Shown here: positions 26,180-35,682 of the stretch, in pieces
Position numbering within the stretch: position 1 is the stretch's first letter
Layout: each line of letters opens with the position of its first letter
DNA from: Mesaphorura yosii
Lineage: Eukaryota > Arthropoda > Collembola > Poduromorpha > Tullbergiidae
Length of the DNA: 64,000 nucleotides
Reading direction: 5' to 3'
NCBI GenBank assembly: GCA_009869945.1
Contig: WIXG01000002.1
Location: forward strand, 124,001 to 188,000
The notes under the pieces: model-generated
Told to the model about the DNA's origin: nothing
What the model saw: the letters and a program-made list of their open reading frames with translations, nothing else
Database searches by the model: none
Made by a program: the position numbers and the translations under genes

Positions 26180-27753
26180 ATGATCTCAATCCAAGCTCTC
26201 ATTGTTGCAGTATTCTGCCTGACGGTACGGAGAAATATTTTAATATGGATATTCAAGTCAAGAATTTGCTCATTCGTTTCTCACTTAGGCATGCATTTTC
26301 GCTGATGACGCAAACTCGGAAGACGTATTCGATAGTGACATGATCACAAAGTCAATCATTTACGACAAAAAGACGCCAGACGTCTTTTATTGCCCTTTGG
26401 AGAAATTCGACAGTAAGTTGACGTGAAGGATGTGACGATTCTGGTTTCGATTCTTTCGTCGAAAATTCCAATTTTCGAAACGCAGGCATCAACAACATGA
26501 TCGTCAAGGCCATTCCAATCCATCGGCTGTGTGAGTACCAAGGCGGCAAGCTGCCGAAGGGATACCGACGCGATTGTTACAATGACGTCGACGAGACTGA
26601 GTTTGCATGCAAAGAAAGAAAGAGGATCATGGTAAGTTATGATGCAGAAGCACAATCATCGAAAGTCCATAACGAATTGTAGAATTTGCATGTAAATACG
26701 TGTTGCTCTCATTGTTGTTACTATTTACCATTACCCAGTGATTAATTTTGTATAGAGCTTTAATTGTAGAAGACGGGAGCATTTGTACAGACTGACCTTA
26801 TTTTGCAAATTAAAACTGAGACGGCATTTGCAATTTATCTTGTACATATTCAGTGTATTGGTGTGGTTCTTTAATTGTGCAATGCTAACTAACCCGAATT
26901 AAAGCCGCTTGACTGGGACTTGGCAGTATGCAGTTCGGCGAGGGTCTAGACATCTTTCTTTGAGATTAGCACTAAAGAACTTCTCAAAATATCGACATCC
27001 CACGTTATAGACCGTGACTGGGAATAGAACATCTTTTCATGAAGTTTGGTTACATATTCTTTTTGTGCAATATTTTAGCGGATTCAAATTCTAACCTTTT
27101 ATATAGCAGGTAGTTTCGTAGTTTATGTAGTCCGTTGATATTTGAAAATTAGAAGATTAGAACAGAAAAACTGCAAAATGGTTTTGAGAAATTGAGTTCT
27201 GCCTGAGTTAAGTTTGCTAACCCGAATTGTCTACGCTGTCTTATTAACCAAACAGAAACGAATGGAACCTCTGGAGCCAATTGGTGGAAAATATTAACTG
27301 CATGTACACGCAATCACAATTGCAATGGATGTCACAATGCAATGAACGTTAACACAAACTGACAATGCAATTTAAGCCAAATATTTAAGGAAACGCCAAT
27401 GCACAATCGCCATCATTAACCATCTCTGCCTGGCTGCTGCCCCGCCGGTCCATCAATTTTTGGGCCACGAGGAGGGGTTCAATGTTTTCAATGTTTTGTA
27501 TAGTCCAAAACCTTTTTATCTAATCTTGACACGGTCTAAACGTTTGTAAATAACCACTTTTCATTTCGTGTGCCGGCAACTGATCCATTTTTTGTCTTTC
27601 CACGTAATTTCTGTGTTCACGCAACTTCACAAATGGCAGAAATTGGCGTATCCACCCGGAATGGAGGTTTTGGAAAAGTACAAGCCGATCCCAAGATCCA
27701 AGCGAGCGGAGTATTACAGTATTATTATGAAGAACAGCAACAACAAAGTTTAA
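26180..27753 (+). CDS. Small secreted four-cysteine protein, family unknown
   Basis: Exons 26180-26224, 26289-26412, 26486-26631 and 27640-27753 join in phase to a 142-residue protein. Residues 1-20 form a hydrophobic signal peptide ending near CIFA and followed by an acidic stretch. The mature part has four cysteines in the contexts YCPLEKF, RLCEYQGG, RDCYND and FACKERK, which would suit two disulfides. The C-terminal part is rich in Pro, Tyr and Lys. I do not recognise the family. Introns 1 and 2 are short (64 and 73 bp) with good GT-AG ends. Intron 3 is 1 kb, so the link to the last exon rests on phase and a good acceptor (AAATGGCAG), and a missed exon is possible. Likely a secreted or luminal factor; nothing more can be said. 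Confidence 0.65.
26632..27639 (+). other. Intron 3 of the secreted-protein gene
   Basis: The donor GTAAGT lies directly after a codon end and the acceptor CAG at 27637-27639. I see no other coding exon, but a short one could be missed because the family is unknown. Confidence 0.55.
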
Positions 27754-27871
27754 TCAGCGTACGATGTAGTGCAGTACATTCATTGCATTTTTAAATTATG
27801 CACTCTTGTCAACTAATTTATGTTTACAGTTTACAACCGCATTTTGTACCTTGAGCACTCTAATCTAAGCA

Positions 27872-27877
27872 AATAAA
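27872..27877 (+). terminator. Candidate poly(A) signal for the secreted-protein gene
   Basis: AATAAA lies about 120 bases after the stop at 27753, a typical distance for this window. Confidence 0.6.
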
Positions 27878-30228
27878 AGACAACTTCTATATTCCGGCAC
27901 TTCGATGCTTGAAAATCAATGAATAATGATTATGATTAATTAAGTTGTCTCACTTCTTGAGTTTCGACAATCGACATTCACGTTTCACGGTACGACGATT
28001 CTTGCCATGCTTTGTTGCTCACTAAAATCGCGTGCTCTTGGCTGAGGCGAGCGGAGAATTTTAAGCGGAGAGCTTATTCTTGCCGTGCGGATTGTAAAGA
28101 GACATCGATTGTCGCCCTCCCTCGTGCATCAAATACTGCTTAATTCTTGTTGGACAGTTTTCTCCAGGAGATTTGGTAAGTTACGTAATTTATCACATTT
28201 CTGTCAGCAGCCTGCGTTCAGCTGCGCTGGTAGAGAAAGCTGGCTTCTGACATTCGTTCACGCTGTTTGTTTCTTTTTTGTTCCAGCAAGAAATTGACAC
28301 ACTTCTGCAGGTTGTATTGCATTCGTAGATAGACTGCTGACCTCCTTAATTTAACCTTCCCCATAGTCATTTAACTATTCCTGACACCAAAGTTGACAAG
28401 CACTTGTCTCACAACAGTCGCAATGTTAACCAAGATGCCTCCTTGACTGATCCTCTCCTTCATTTCCTTTCCTTTTTCATCAACCCATAATTAAGCGTTG
28501 CAAATTTCTGGTCAACAGTCTGCAATCATGACAGTTAATACTATACGGATCCTGGATACTGGATAAGGCTGCCAATGTAAGCGACCTTTTCTAATTAGTT
28601 TGGATCGGGTTAATTAATTTAGACTGATGTGTAATTGTCTAATCTCCCGTGTGTTTCGTTGTAGCATCAAGTCGGGCATACCTGAAGATTTTCAGATGTT
28701 TGTCCCCAGTAATTGACGACATTGAAAAGTACGACAGGCCTTTTCATACATACATACGCATGTATTGATGTGTAATCTAGTTGGCATCTCAAATTCTAAT
28801 TAAGTTTTTTTGCAGTTAGAAGAGATGACCATCCATTGTTTTCATTTTTTGCGTTTGGTGGGCCTTGCAAATTGTAAACTTATGTAAGCATGTAAGCTCA
28901 ACCTGGAATTTTAATCACGCCTGATTTTTGGACTTGTTTGACACTTGAATGAATGATAATCAATAAATAAAATATGCAATTATAAAATTTGTCAATGATC
29001 GTGCGCGTGTTCTTTCCACGAATGGACCGGCCAAGAAAACCTGATCTTGGTTATCCACGTCTGTGCCGTTTGCGTATTAAAGAAGTAGCGGTGTACATTT
29101 TGTACTTGAATGGACGCACATATTTTAATTCAAGGACGGCTTGTGTCGAGTAAGAATTATATGAATTCCTTCAACTCATTTTTGTCATGTACGTCGCGTT
29201 ACTGTGGGCAAGCTGGGATAAAGTACAGCAGGATGTTGTAGCTGCGGAAAGTGAATGTGAAGTCCGGTCAAAGCATTTCCCGTTGAGCTTAAATGCAACA
29301 TGCAACTGCATTTCCCACGAATGCACTATAACTGCAACGACGAACATGATCATTAACCCATTCTTAACTGGAGGGTTGAAGAAGCAGGAAACTGTGACAC
29401 GCAAGCCTAATTTATCACGTTTCATGCTCACGTTCAAACGCATTCTGCCTTTATGATACCGAATTATTCTCGTCCTGCGCGATACGGATACGAAAATGCG
29501 TCATGCGTATGCGTTTCTTTCATGTTTATGTTTATGCTTAATTGTTGTACACCCTCAGAGACAACAAGAATTAAGTCAAGAGATGTGAGATGTTCTTGTT
29601 GCTGCGTTTTGTCCTTACGTAATGACAACTACGACTACACGACTAAATTATCATTTTACTAGTGAATTTTTATTTATATGCATAGCATGGCAGCCTAGCA
29701 CTTCTTTTCAAGAAAGTGTTAGTACGCGTTCCACAAAGAGCTTTGCATCACTAATCACGGACAGGCTGATCTCTGCTCTGCTTCAGCGTCCGCAAAAGAG
29801 ATGCGAGAAGTACCATTTTAAACATAAAAGCAACGATCTGACAATTGGTAAACGTGTTTCGAGTTTCATCTCATGATACACGTTTTTGTTCGTAGTTGAA
29901 TACTGGAACCGATCTGATGTTCGTAGCCTGCGCGTATGCCTGTGCGGTGTAGACGATTCTTGTCTATGTCAGAGATTTTAGTTTTATGTACCATGTCTGA
30001 CTCGTCGCTTAGCAAGAATCTTGTAATTTAGTGCAATCAGTTATAATTATGCGATAATTATGGTAGCTATTTAGTAGTCAGGATCACGATTTGTTATTTG
30101 CGTAACCGTCGTGTTCGTACGAAGATATACATCCATTCATCATCGTCAGTCAATTTAATACTGGAACTTCGCTAAGCTCAGACTGTGTATCGCAAGTGTG
30201 TTGTGCTTGTGCTAATTTTAAATTCAAA
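27878..30228. other. Intergenic spacer
   Basis: No coding region is recognised on either strand. The frames present are under about 90 codons and show no motif. The right end should contain the promoter and 5' UTR of the four-pass membrane protein gene that starts at 30229. Confidence 0.65.
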
Positions 30229-31466
30229 ATGGAGCATCCTTATCGACAATTCGACGAAAATCCAGACGAGGATTTTGCGCCGACTCCAAAATCCACATTC
30301 AACAAAGTAGTCAAAGCGAAGCAACAATCGCCCGCACCGGCCGCAATCACAACTTCGCCTGTGCCAGCTCAAAATGCCCATGGTCATGGCGACAACAACA
30401 GCACGTACACGTCGACGGTGGTCGGGAACAAAGTCCGCCTTCGCGCAATCGAGAGCGAGTCTGACTATTTTCTCAAGTTGATGAACGTGACCGTTCTTCG
30501 ATGGCTCATTTTGATTCAAGCCATTTCGACTGGAATCATATTTGTTGCTCAGGTAAGGCTCATGAGCTCTTACGTATTGCATTGAACGACAAAACTTTAC
30601 TTCAGACTCAGAGTACATTTTCGACAGATTTTGCTCTACGCAAGCGCAACCAGAAGCTTTTACAAGCCGGTGGACTATGTCGGTAAGAAAATCCTGGTCT
30701 CTTCTGATTTGTCCATGAATTCTGGGCAAAATTCATAACTCAAGGGCATGAATGTGGAATTTTACTTGCAGGTATTGGAATTTGGGGTCCGCTTTTCTTC
30801 TTTTCCGTCGCGTCCGGTTTGACATGGATTGCAACGAAAAACCCATCAGGCTGCATGTAAGTTATGAAGATAATGTACTGTAACAGCTAACAGCACAGTT
30901 TGCAGAAAATTTATACATTGGCATTGCCCAAAAATGAAATTTCACCCTATTGCACAGAATTGGAACAGCGATGGGATTCCAAATCACGACGAGCATAACA
31001 GGATCGCTGCTACTTCTCTTCGCACTCATCTCCCTGGTCTTGCACGGTAACTACAGCTATATGGATTCGTCGTATGATGCTGAAGGTAATTGCTTCAAAC
31101 GCAGCAAAAAATTGATGTTGCAAATTGCAAAATGTAGTGTCGAACTTTATCTAATTGAATATGATTCTTACAGTTCCTGGACGTGTCTTCTGCTCATTTA
31201 TGATACTTGCCGCAGCTTCTGTTATTATTACAGCTGTCTTCTCAAGTGTAAGCTAAAACTATGAATGGAAATTAATCAACAGTCAGTGAATCATGATTGT
31301 TGTTGTTCAGGTTCACTTTTGTCGTGCCATTTGTTGCGGGAGACAACGAGTTAGTACATATGAATGCCATTAATTAATTTAAACATAGATGTCATTAACT
31401 TTAATGCGTATCTTCTGTTTGCAGACAATGGAGAGTATTATGTTTGATGTTGAAACTCTCAAATGA
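30229..31466 (+). CDS. CD20/MS4A-like four-pass membrane protein
   Basis: Exons 30229-30552, 30628-30682, 30772-30856, 30958-31085, 31174-31247, 31311-31349 and 31425-31466 join in phase to 248 residues. The first 85 residues form a cytosolic-looking N-terminus rich in Pro, Asn and Ala. Hydrophobic segments lie at about 88-113, 127-147, 155-185 and 202-224, and the tail carries a cysteine-rich FCRAICCG stretch that could be palmitoylated. The second segment reads GIWGPLFFFSVASGLTWIA. This Gly-x-Trp-Gly-x-x-Phe-Phe pattern is typical of the CD20-like family (MS4A, TMEM176), whose members are four-pass proteins linked to signalling or ion flux. The start is the ATG at 30229. Frames that read through the short introns stop soon, which supports the splicing. 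The exact subfamily is not clear; an invertebrate orphan member is most likely. Confidence 0.75.
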
Positions 31467-31694
31467 ATCAAGTTCCTGAAATCAAACTGGATCAAGAAAG
31501 ATTCTCGACCAGCAGCCTCATTTTTTCTTCGATTTATTGACACTACACGGAGCAGAACATTAATTGGACGCTAAACTTTAAGTTGCTTACTCTTGAGATG
31601 AAGACTTTGTAACATGTAAAGGTTAAGTAAAGAAAGATGAGAATACACTAAGAATACTGTAAAGTCCAAATTCAGTGGTGCCAGTTCAGTTTGC

Positions 31695-31700
31695 AATAAA
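31695..31700 (+). terminator. Candidate poly(A) signal, MS4A-like gene
   Basis: AATAAA lies about 230 bases after the stop at 31466. Confidence 0.55.
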
Positions 31701-31798
31701 ATTCGCGAAATAGAATAAGGCAAAAAAAACCAACCGTTAGAGTCCAGAGTGAAATCGAAATCGCATTGCATCGAAATTAATACTTCCAAAAGTGAACA

Positions 31799-31804
31799 TT
31801 TATT
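31799..31804 (-). terminator. Candidate poly(A) signal, DELE1-like gene
   Basis: TTTATT on the plus strand reads AATAAA on the minus strand, about 520 bases after the DELE1-like stop. A nearer variant signal may be used instead. Confidence 0.35.
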
Positions 31805-32322
31805 TGACACGATTCGAATAGAAGTCTTCAACTCAACGTACAATATAATTAATAAACGAATGCCGTAATTTTCTTAACTATTAACCTCGAAAGCCGACAT
31901 TAGGAACACAAAATTGTCAATTTGTAGGAGGATGAAAGGCAAAGCCAAAGAAAGTGAAGTAACGTTGTAAAGCTCACTCGTACGTTCTAAATTAATTCCT
32001 TAAGTAAATTAAGTAAACACGAAAAGGACAGGTTCGCAAGAAATTTAAGTACTCTGACAGAGAAGTTAACTTAAAGCTACACTTCTTACATCTATTAAAT
32101 GCAATCTGAAGTAATTATAGGATGGTTAAACTTCTAGAAAATTGACACTCTTTTCTTTCGCAAGCAGAGTCCTTCACGTCATAAAACACAGACGTACAAA
32201 TACGAAAAAAAAGTCGCAATGTCTCAAATGGTTTTACTTGGCAAGTCTAGTTTAGTAGTTTACTACGTTCAGTGTTAGGTACGGATTACACATGGCGATT
32301 CAGCAATTTATAGCTACGAAAT

Positions 32323-33435
32323 TCAAATTAAGGAAATGTTTTTACGGGTTTTCTCTACTTCACGTTTATGTTTGGCATTGGTTAACTTCATGATTTCAGT
32401 TGCTTCCAGCACACCACTCTCTGCAGCGTACCGCATCGAACGTAAACCTTCCAGAATCTTTCCCTCCTTAAACAGCAAGATTGCAAGGTTGTATGCGGCC
32501 AGCGGGTGACCAACGTCTGCGGCTCGTTGATAATACTCCCTCGCCAGTGCAGGTTCATCGCAACGATCGTAGGCAACACCGATGTTGAACAGGGCTCGGC
32601 CACTTCCCAGCATTACTCCTTTTTCAAGAAGGTCCATCGGATTCACTAAAATACCACGGGCCTCCAGCTCCTGAATTTGGTTTGTGGACGTTTCTTGTGA
32701 TGTACTGCTATTGCTGAGCTTCGCGTCTTGATTCTTCCGAAGGAACTTCAATGCCCCCAATGCGCTGTAAATATCCCCAATCAGTCTCTCCGTAAAGTAC
32801 ACGACCAGACTATTTCTTGGTCGAGAAGAAATCGCTTCATCGAATTTAGTAAGCGAGGCATCGAACTGGATTCCTCCGTCATCTTCATCATCACTTTCAT
32901 TGTTCTCGAAAATTAATGATTTGTTCAATCGTATTGTTGGGAAGAAGATTGAGTCGTTTTCTTTCAAAAATGGTGTCTTGTCAATTGATGTAGAGAGAGG
33001 CGAAGAACTGGGACTGTTACTGGGCGTACTGCTGGAGCTGCTTTGCTGTGAAAAAGGTTGAATACTCCTTGCGGTGCTGGGAATGCCGATTCCAATGATC
33101 GGTTGACTTGCTCCCAATCGCCCGAAACCAAACGGGCAGTACTTCAAATAACTTGTCCACCATGTAGTATAACATCTTGATGAATTTGAGCAAAGGTCAT
33201 TGGTGAAGTCCTGCGCTTGGCCAAACTTCCTGCGCCGACGATGAATAAACTCGTACGAGATTACAAGGGAAGTCCATCCGATGGCATCACCAAACGTGTA
33301 GTCAGGCGGCGGTGGCTTACAGTTTTCCTTATCGGACTTCTGACGGAGATCTTCAGTAGCAAGAACTGGACTCTTTTCATTTTCACGAAGTCGAGAGCAA
33401 GAATTTCGGAATATACGACAAAGGGCACGCTGCAT
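32323..33435 (-). CDS. DELE1: Mitochondrial Sel1-repeat protein, DELE1-like
   Basis: A single open exon codes for 370 residues from an ATG at 33435. The first 20 residues are basic and free of acidic residues up to position 18, like a mitochondrial leader. Around residues 45-70 the segment FGDAIGWTSLVISYEFIHRR matches the hydrophobic Asp-Ala-Ile-x-Trp stretch near the N-terminus of vertebrate DELE1. The middle is a Ser/Pro-rich linker, and the C-terminal third carries about two Sel1/TPR-type repeats (ALFNIGVAYDR..., AAYNLAILLFKEGK). DELE1 relays mitochondrial stress to the HRI kinase in mammals. This protein has fewer repeats than human DELE1 (515 residues), so it may be a shortened orthologue or a different Sel1 protein. 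It is divergent from SDR39U1, 376 bp away. The absence of introns is unusual among its neighbours. Confidence 0.55.
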   Translation of the reverse strand: MQRALCRIFRNSCSRLRENEKSPVLATEDLRQKSDKENCKPPPPDYTFGDAIGWTSLVISYEFIHRRRRKFGQAQDFTNDLCSNSSRCYTTWWTSYLKYCPFGFGRLGASQPIIGIGIPSTARSIQPFSQQSSSSSTPSNSPSSSPLSTSIDKTPFLKENDSIFFPTIRLNKSLIFENNESDDEDDGGIQFDASLTKFDEAISSRPRNSLVVYFTERLIGDIYSALGALKFLRKNQDAKLSNSSTSQETSTNQIQELEARGILVNPMDLLEKGVMLGSGRALFNIGVAYDRCDEPALAREYYQRAADVGHPLAAYNLAILLFKEGKILEGLRSMRYAAESGVLEATEIMKLTNAKHKREVEKTRKNISLI

Positions 33436-33811
33436 GTCGAGTGTTGACTTAATGCTGGGAATTTGGACTGATTTGCGCTATCGCTATCTGTGAAAGCGAC
33501 AAAGCAAGTACGAAATGAAGATCATTTTATCATTGTAACAGCATTTGCTGGCATTGAGAGAACTTACTTAGAATTGATTGTGAAGTAGTTTCAGGTTCAG
33601 GTTATCTTCGTAATTGAAGAAGTTGAGTTCGTGTATTTAATGTTGTATGAGATGGTTAGATGCTAACCTCCACTCTCCAGTGTTGTGCTGCACAATTATT
33701 TGGGCCTTTACATTGTCCTGGTCCAAAGTAACAACCATACTAATTGTATGGCTATTATATTGTTGTGAACTTGTCAACTCAGTCGGCGAATTAAGTTTGC
33801 TACACAATTAA
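33436..33811. promoter_or_regulatory. Shared 376-bp divergent promoter region
   Basis: The DELE1-like gene starts leftward at 33435 and SDR39U1 rightward at 33812. The 376 bp between the two start codons must hold both 5' UTRs and promoters, so a bidirectional promoter is likely. I saw no convincing TATA box. Confidence 0.55.
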
Positions 33812-35584
33812 ATGTTCGTTTGTTGTCAAAATCAGTCAAAAGAATCAAAAGAGGGATACCCCGTCAAAGTACTGCCAATTTTTATCACAGGTGGGTCATT
33901 AATTTTAACAGTAATGGTTAAAGTTACAGCGGTTAATTTTGCGAACGCGAACGGTGGAGGCAAGTTCGCAAATGCAAGCACGCCAAAAATAGACACAAAA
34001 GTTTGACCTTTGGACGCAAAGCATGTGACTCTGCCATGCCAAAGCTAAACTGGCTTGCTTTGTGAACACAAGACGCAAGCACATGATTGCATCATCCAAA
34101 ACAAATACGAGTTACAAAACACAAGCAAAGACCCGCAATTGGCCGATGAATTCGCAACGTGCTCACATGAACTGGGAGAGGGTTGAATGCGGCAAAATGC
34201 AGAATTCGTATGCACCACTACCGGTGATAATAAAGACTGAAAATCGCAAACTTGCGAATTGTCTGGTGTATCGAAGTCGAAGTCTTATTTAACTCAGCTG
34301 GTTTTGCTGCTGGTGTCTGAATTTCTGGTCTTGACGTGACGAAGCTCAGAGGGTCGGTCATGTCCGTGGCGAAAGTTGCTAACGCTGCACGTGGAGCAGT
34401 TCTTATTGGTTGACATATAATCACGATCAGCTGCATAAGAACATAAATAAACTAAACTTGATTCTTTTGCTGTACTTTAGGAGGAGGTCGTGGATTCATA
34501 GGGACAGCGCTAATCAAAGTACTGAGCAGCAGAGGCTACGAGTGTAAGATCATTTCCAGAGACGGGGACGACGATGAAAGAGACAAGTGGTTTAAATGGG
34601 TGAGTGGATCAATCTATTATCTATCATTTTATTTATAAACTCACGGACTTCACAATGATGTCTTTACTTGCCTCACAGCGAGATATACAGAATTATGGAA
34701 TACCCTCGGATCTCTCTGCAGTCATCAATTTGGCCGGAGAGAAAATGCTTGACCCGTCGCAAAAGTGGCATTTCTTAAAGAGTACAATTTGGACCAGTCG
34801 TGTTCTCACAACCAAGACATTGAGGATAGCGATTGATGACCTACCTGAATCGGAAAAACCGAAAGTGTTCATGTCAATGTCCGGTGTCGGTAAGTTCATT
34901 CCATAACATTATAGTGATGGGTACATCAGTTCGATCTTCTATGCCAAGAAACCATTGTAATGGTTAAGGGTTCTACGCGCCGTCAACCACAGAAGAGTAC
35001 ACGGAGGATAGTTTTGGAGGATTTGCTGATTATCTCGGGCAGTTGGCGAAAGCGTGGGAAGCTGAAACACGATTAACGAGGTCAGACAAAGTCAGGAGGG
35101 TCATTCTCAGATCAGGTAAGAAATTACAAATCATTTAATTGGGAGCGTTCTAAGATCTGTCACTTTTTGCTCTCTTTCAGGAGTTGTCCTCGGTAAAGGT
35201 GGTGGCATTATGAGTCAGCTCTACTGGCCGTTCTTCTTCGGCTTGGGTGGTCCAGTGGGGTCTGGTGACCAGTATTTTCCTTGGATTCACATCGACGACT
35301 TGGTGGAACTAATGGTTTATGCAATAGAAAATGACCATGTTAACGGGATTCTGAACGCAGTCGCACCTCAAATTGTTACTAATAAAGAGTTCGCGAAGGC
35401 GCTTGGCGTCAGTATGGGAAGGCCATCATTAATTCCTTTACCAAAGTTTATCCTAAAGACAATTTTTAGTGAAGAGCGGTCGAAAATTATGACGGAAGGA
35501 CAGAAAGTTATTCCTAAACGAACTCTAGAGACAGGATTTAAGTTCAAGTACGACAACATTGATGCTGCGTGCAGACACTTGTAA
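33812..35584 (+). CDS. SDR39U1: SDR39U1, epimerase family short-chain dehydrogenase
   Basis: Exons 33812-33890, 34481-34599, 34679-34889, 34969-35115 and 35181-35584 join in phase to 319 residues (human 293-319). The nucleotide-binding motif spans the first splice: PIFITGGGRGFIGTALI, the GGxGFIG Rossmann turn. Next come VINLAGEKML, a region FYAPSTTEEYTEDS, then VVLGKGGGIM, LGLGGPVGSGDQYFPWIHI and ending GQKVIPKRTLETGF. All are blocks shared with human SDR39U1 and bacterial YfcH. It binds NADP(H) as an atypical SDR; the substrate is not established. The first exon adds about 16 residues before the usual start. Intron 1 (590 bp) shows no other gene. An AATAAA follows 68 bases after the stop, and the gene ends only 98 bp from the convergent ABHD gene. 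Confidence 0.93.
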
Positions 35585-35652
35585 CTTGCATTAGTTTAGT
35601 TTAATGACAGGGGCAGATCGACTGATATTGTGACGTAGTCTTGTCAGTTTTT

Positions 35653-35658
35653 AATAAA
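35653..35658 (+). terminator. Poly(A) signal of SDR39U1
   Basis: AATAAA lies between the two convergent stop codons, 25 bases before the ABHD stop at 35683. Cleavage 10-30 bases downstream would put the end of the SDR39U1 mRNA at or inside the last ABHD exon on the opposite strand. Confidence 0.7.
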
Positions 35659-35682
35659 ATCTAACTCCTAAAAACTAAAGTG

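Larger units (their letters stand above)
31467..32322. other. Tail-to-tail spacer between the MS4A-like and DELE1-like genes
   Basis: The two genes converge here. AATAAA signals on the plus strand (31695) and minus strand (31804) are only about 100 bases apart, so the 3' UTRs probably meet or overlap. No other coding region was recognised. Confidence 0.65.

Noticed and set aside
30178-30729. 183-codon minus-strand frame
   Set aside because: It is antisense to the first exon of the MS4A-like gene, whose plus-strand product has clear membrane segments.
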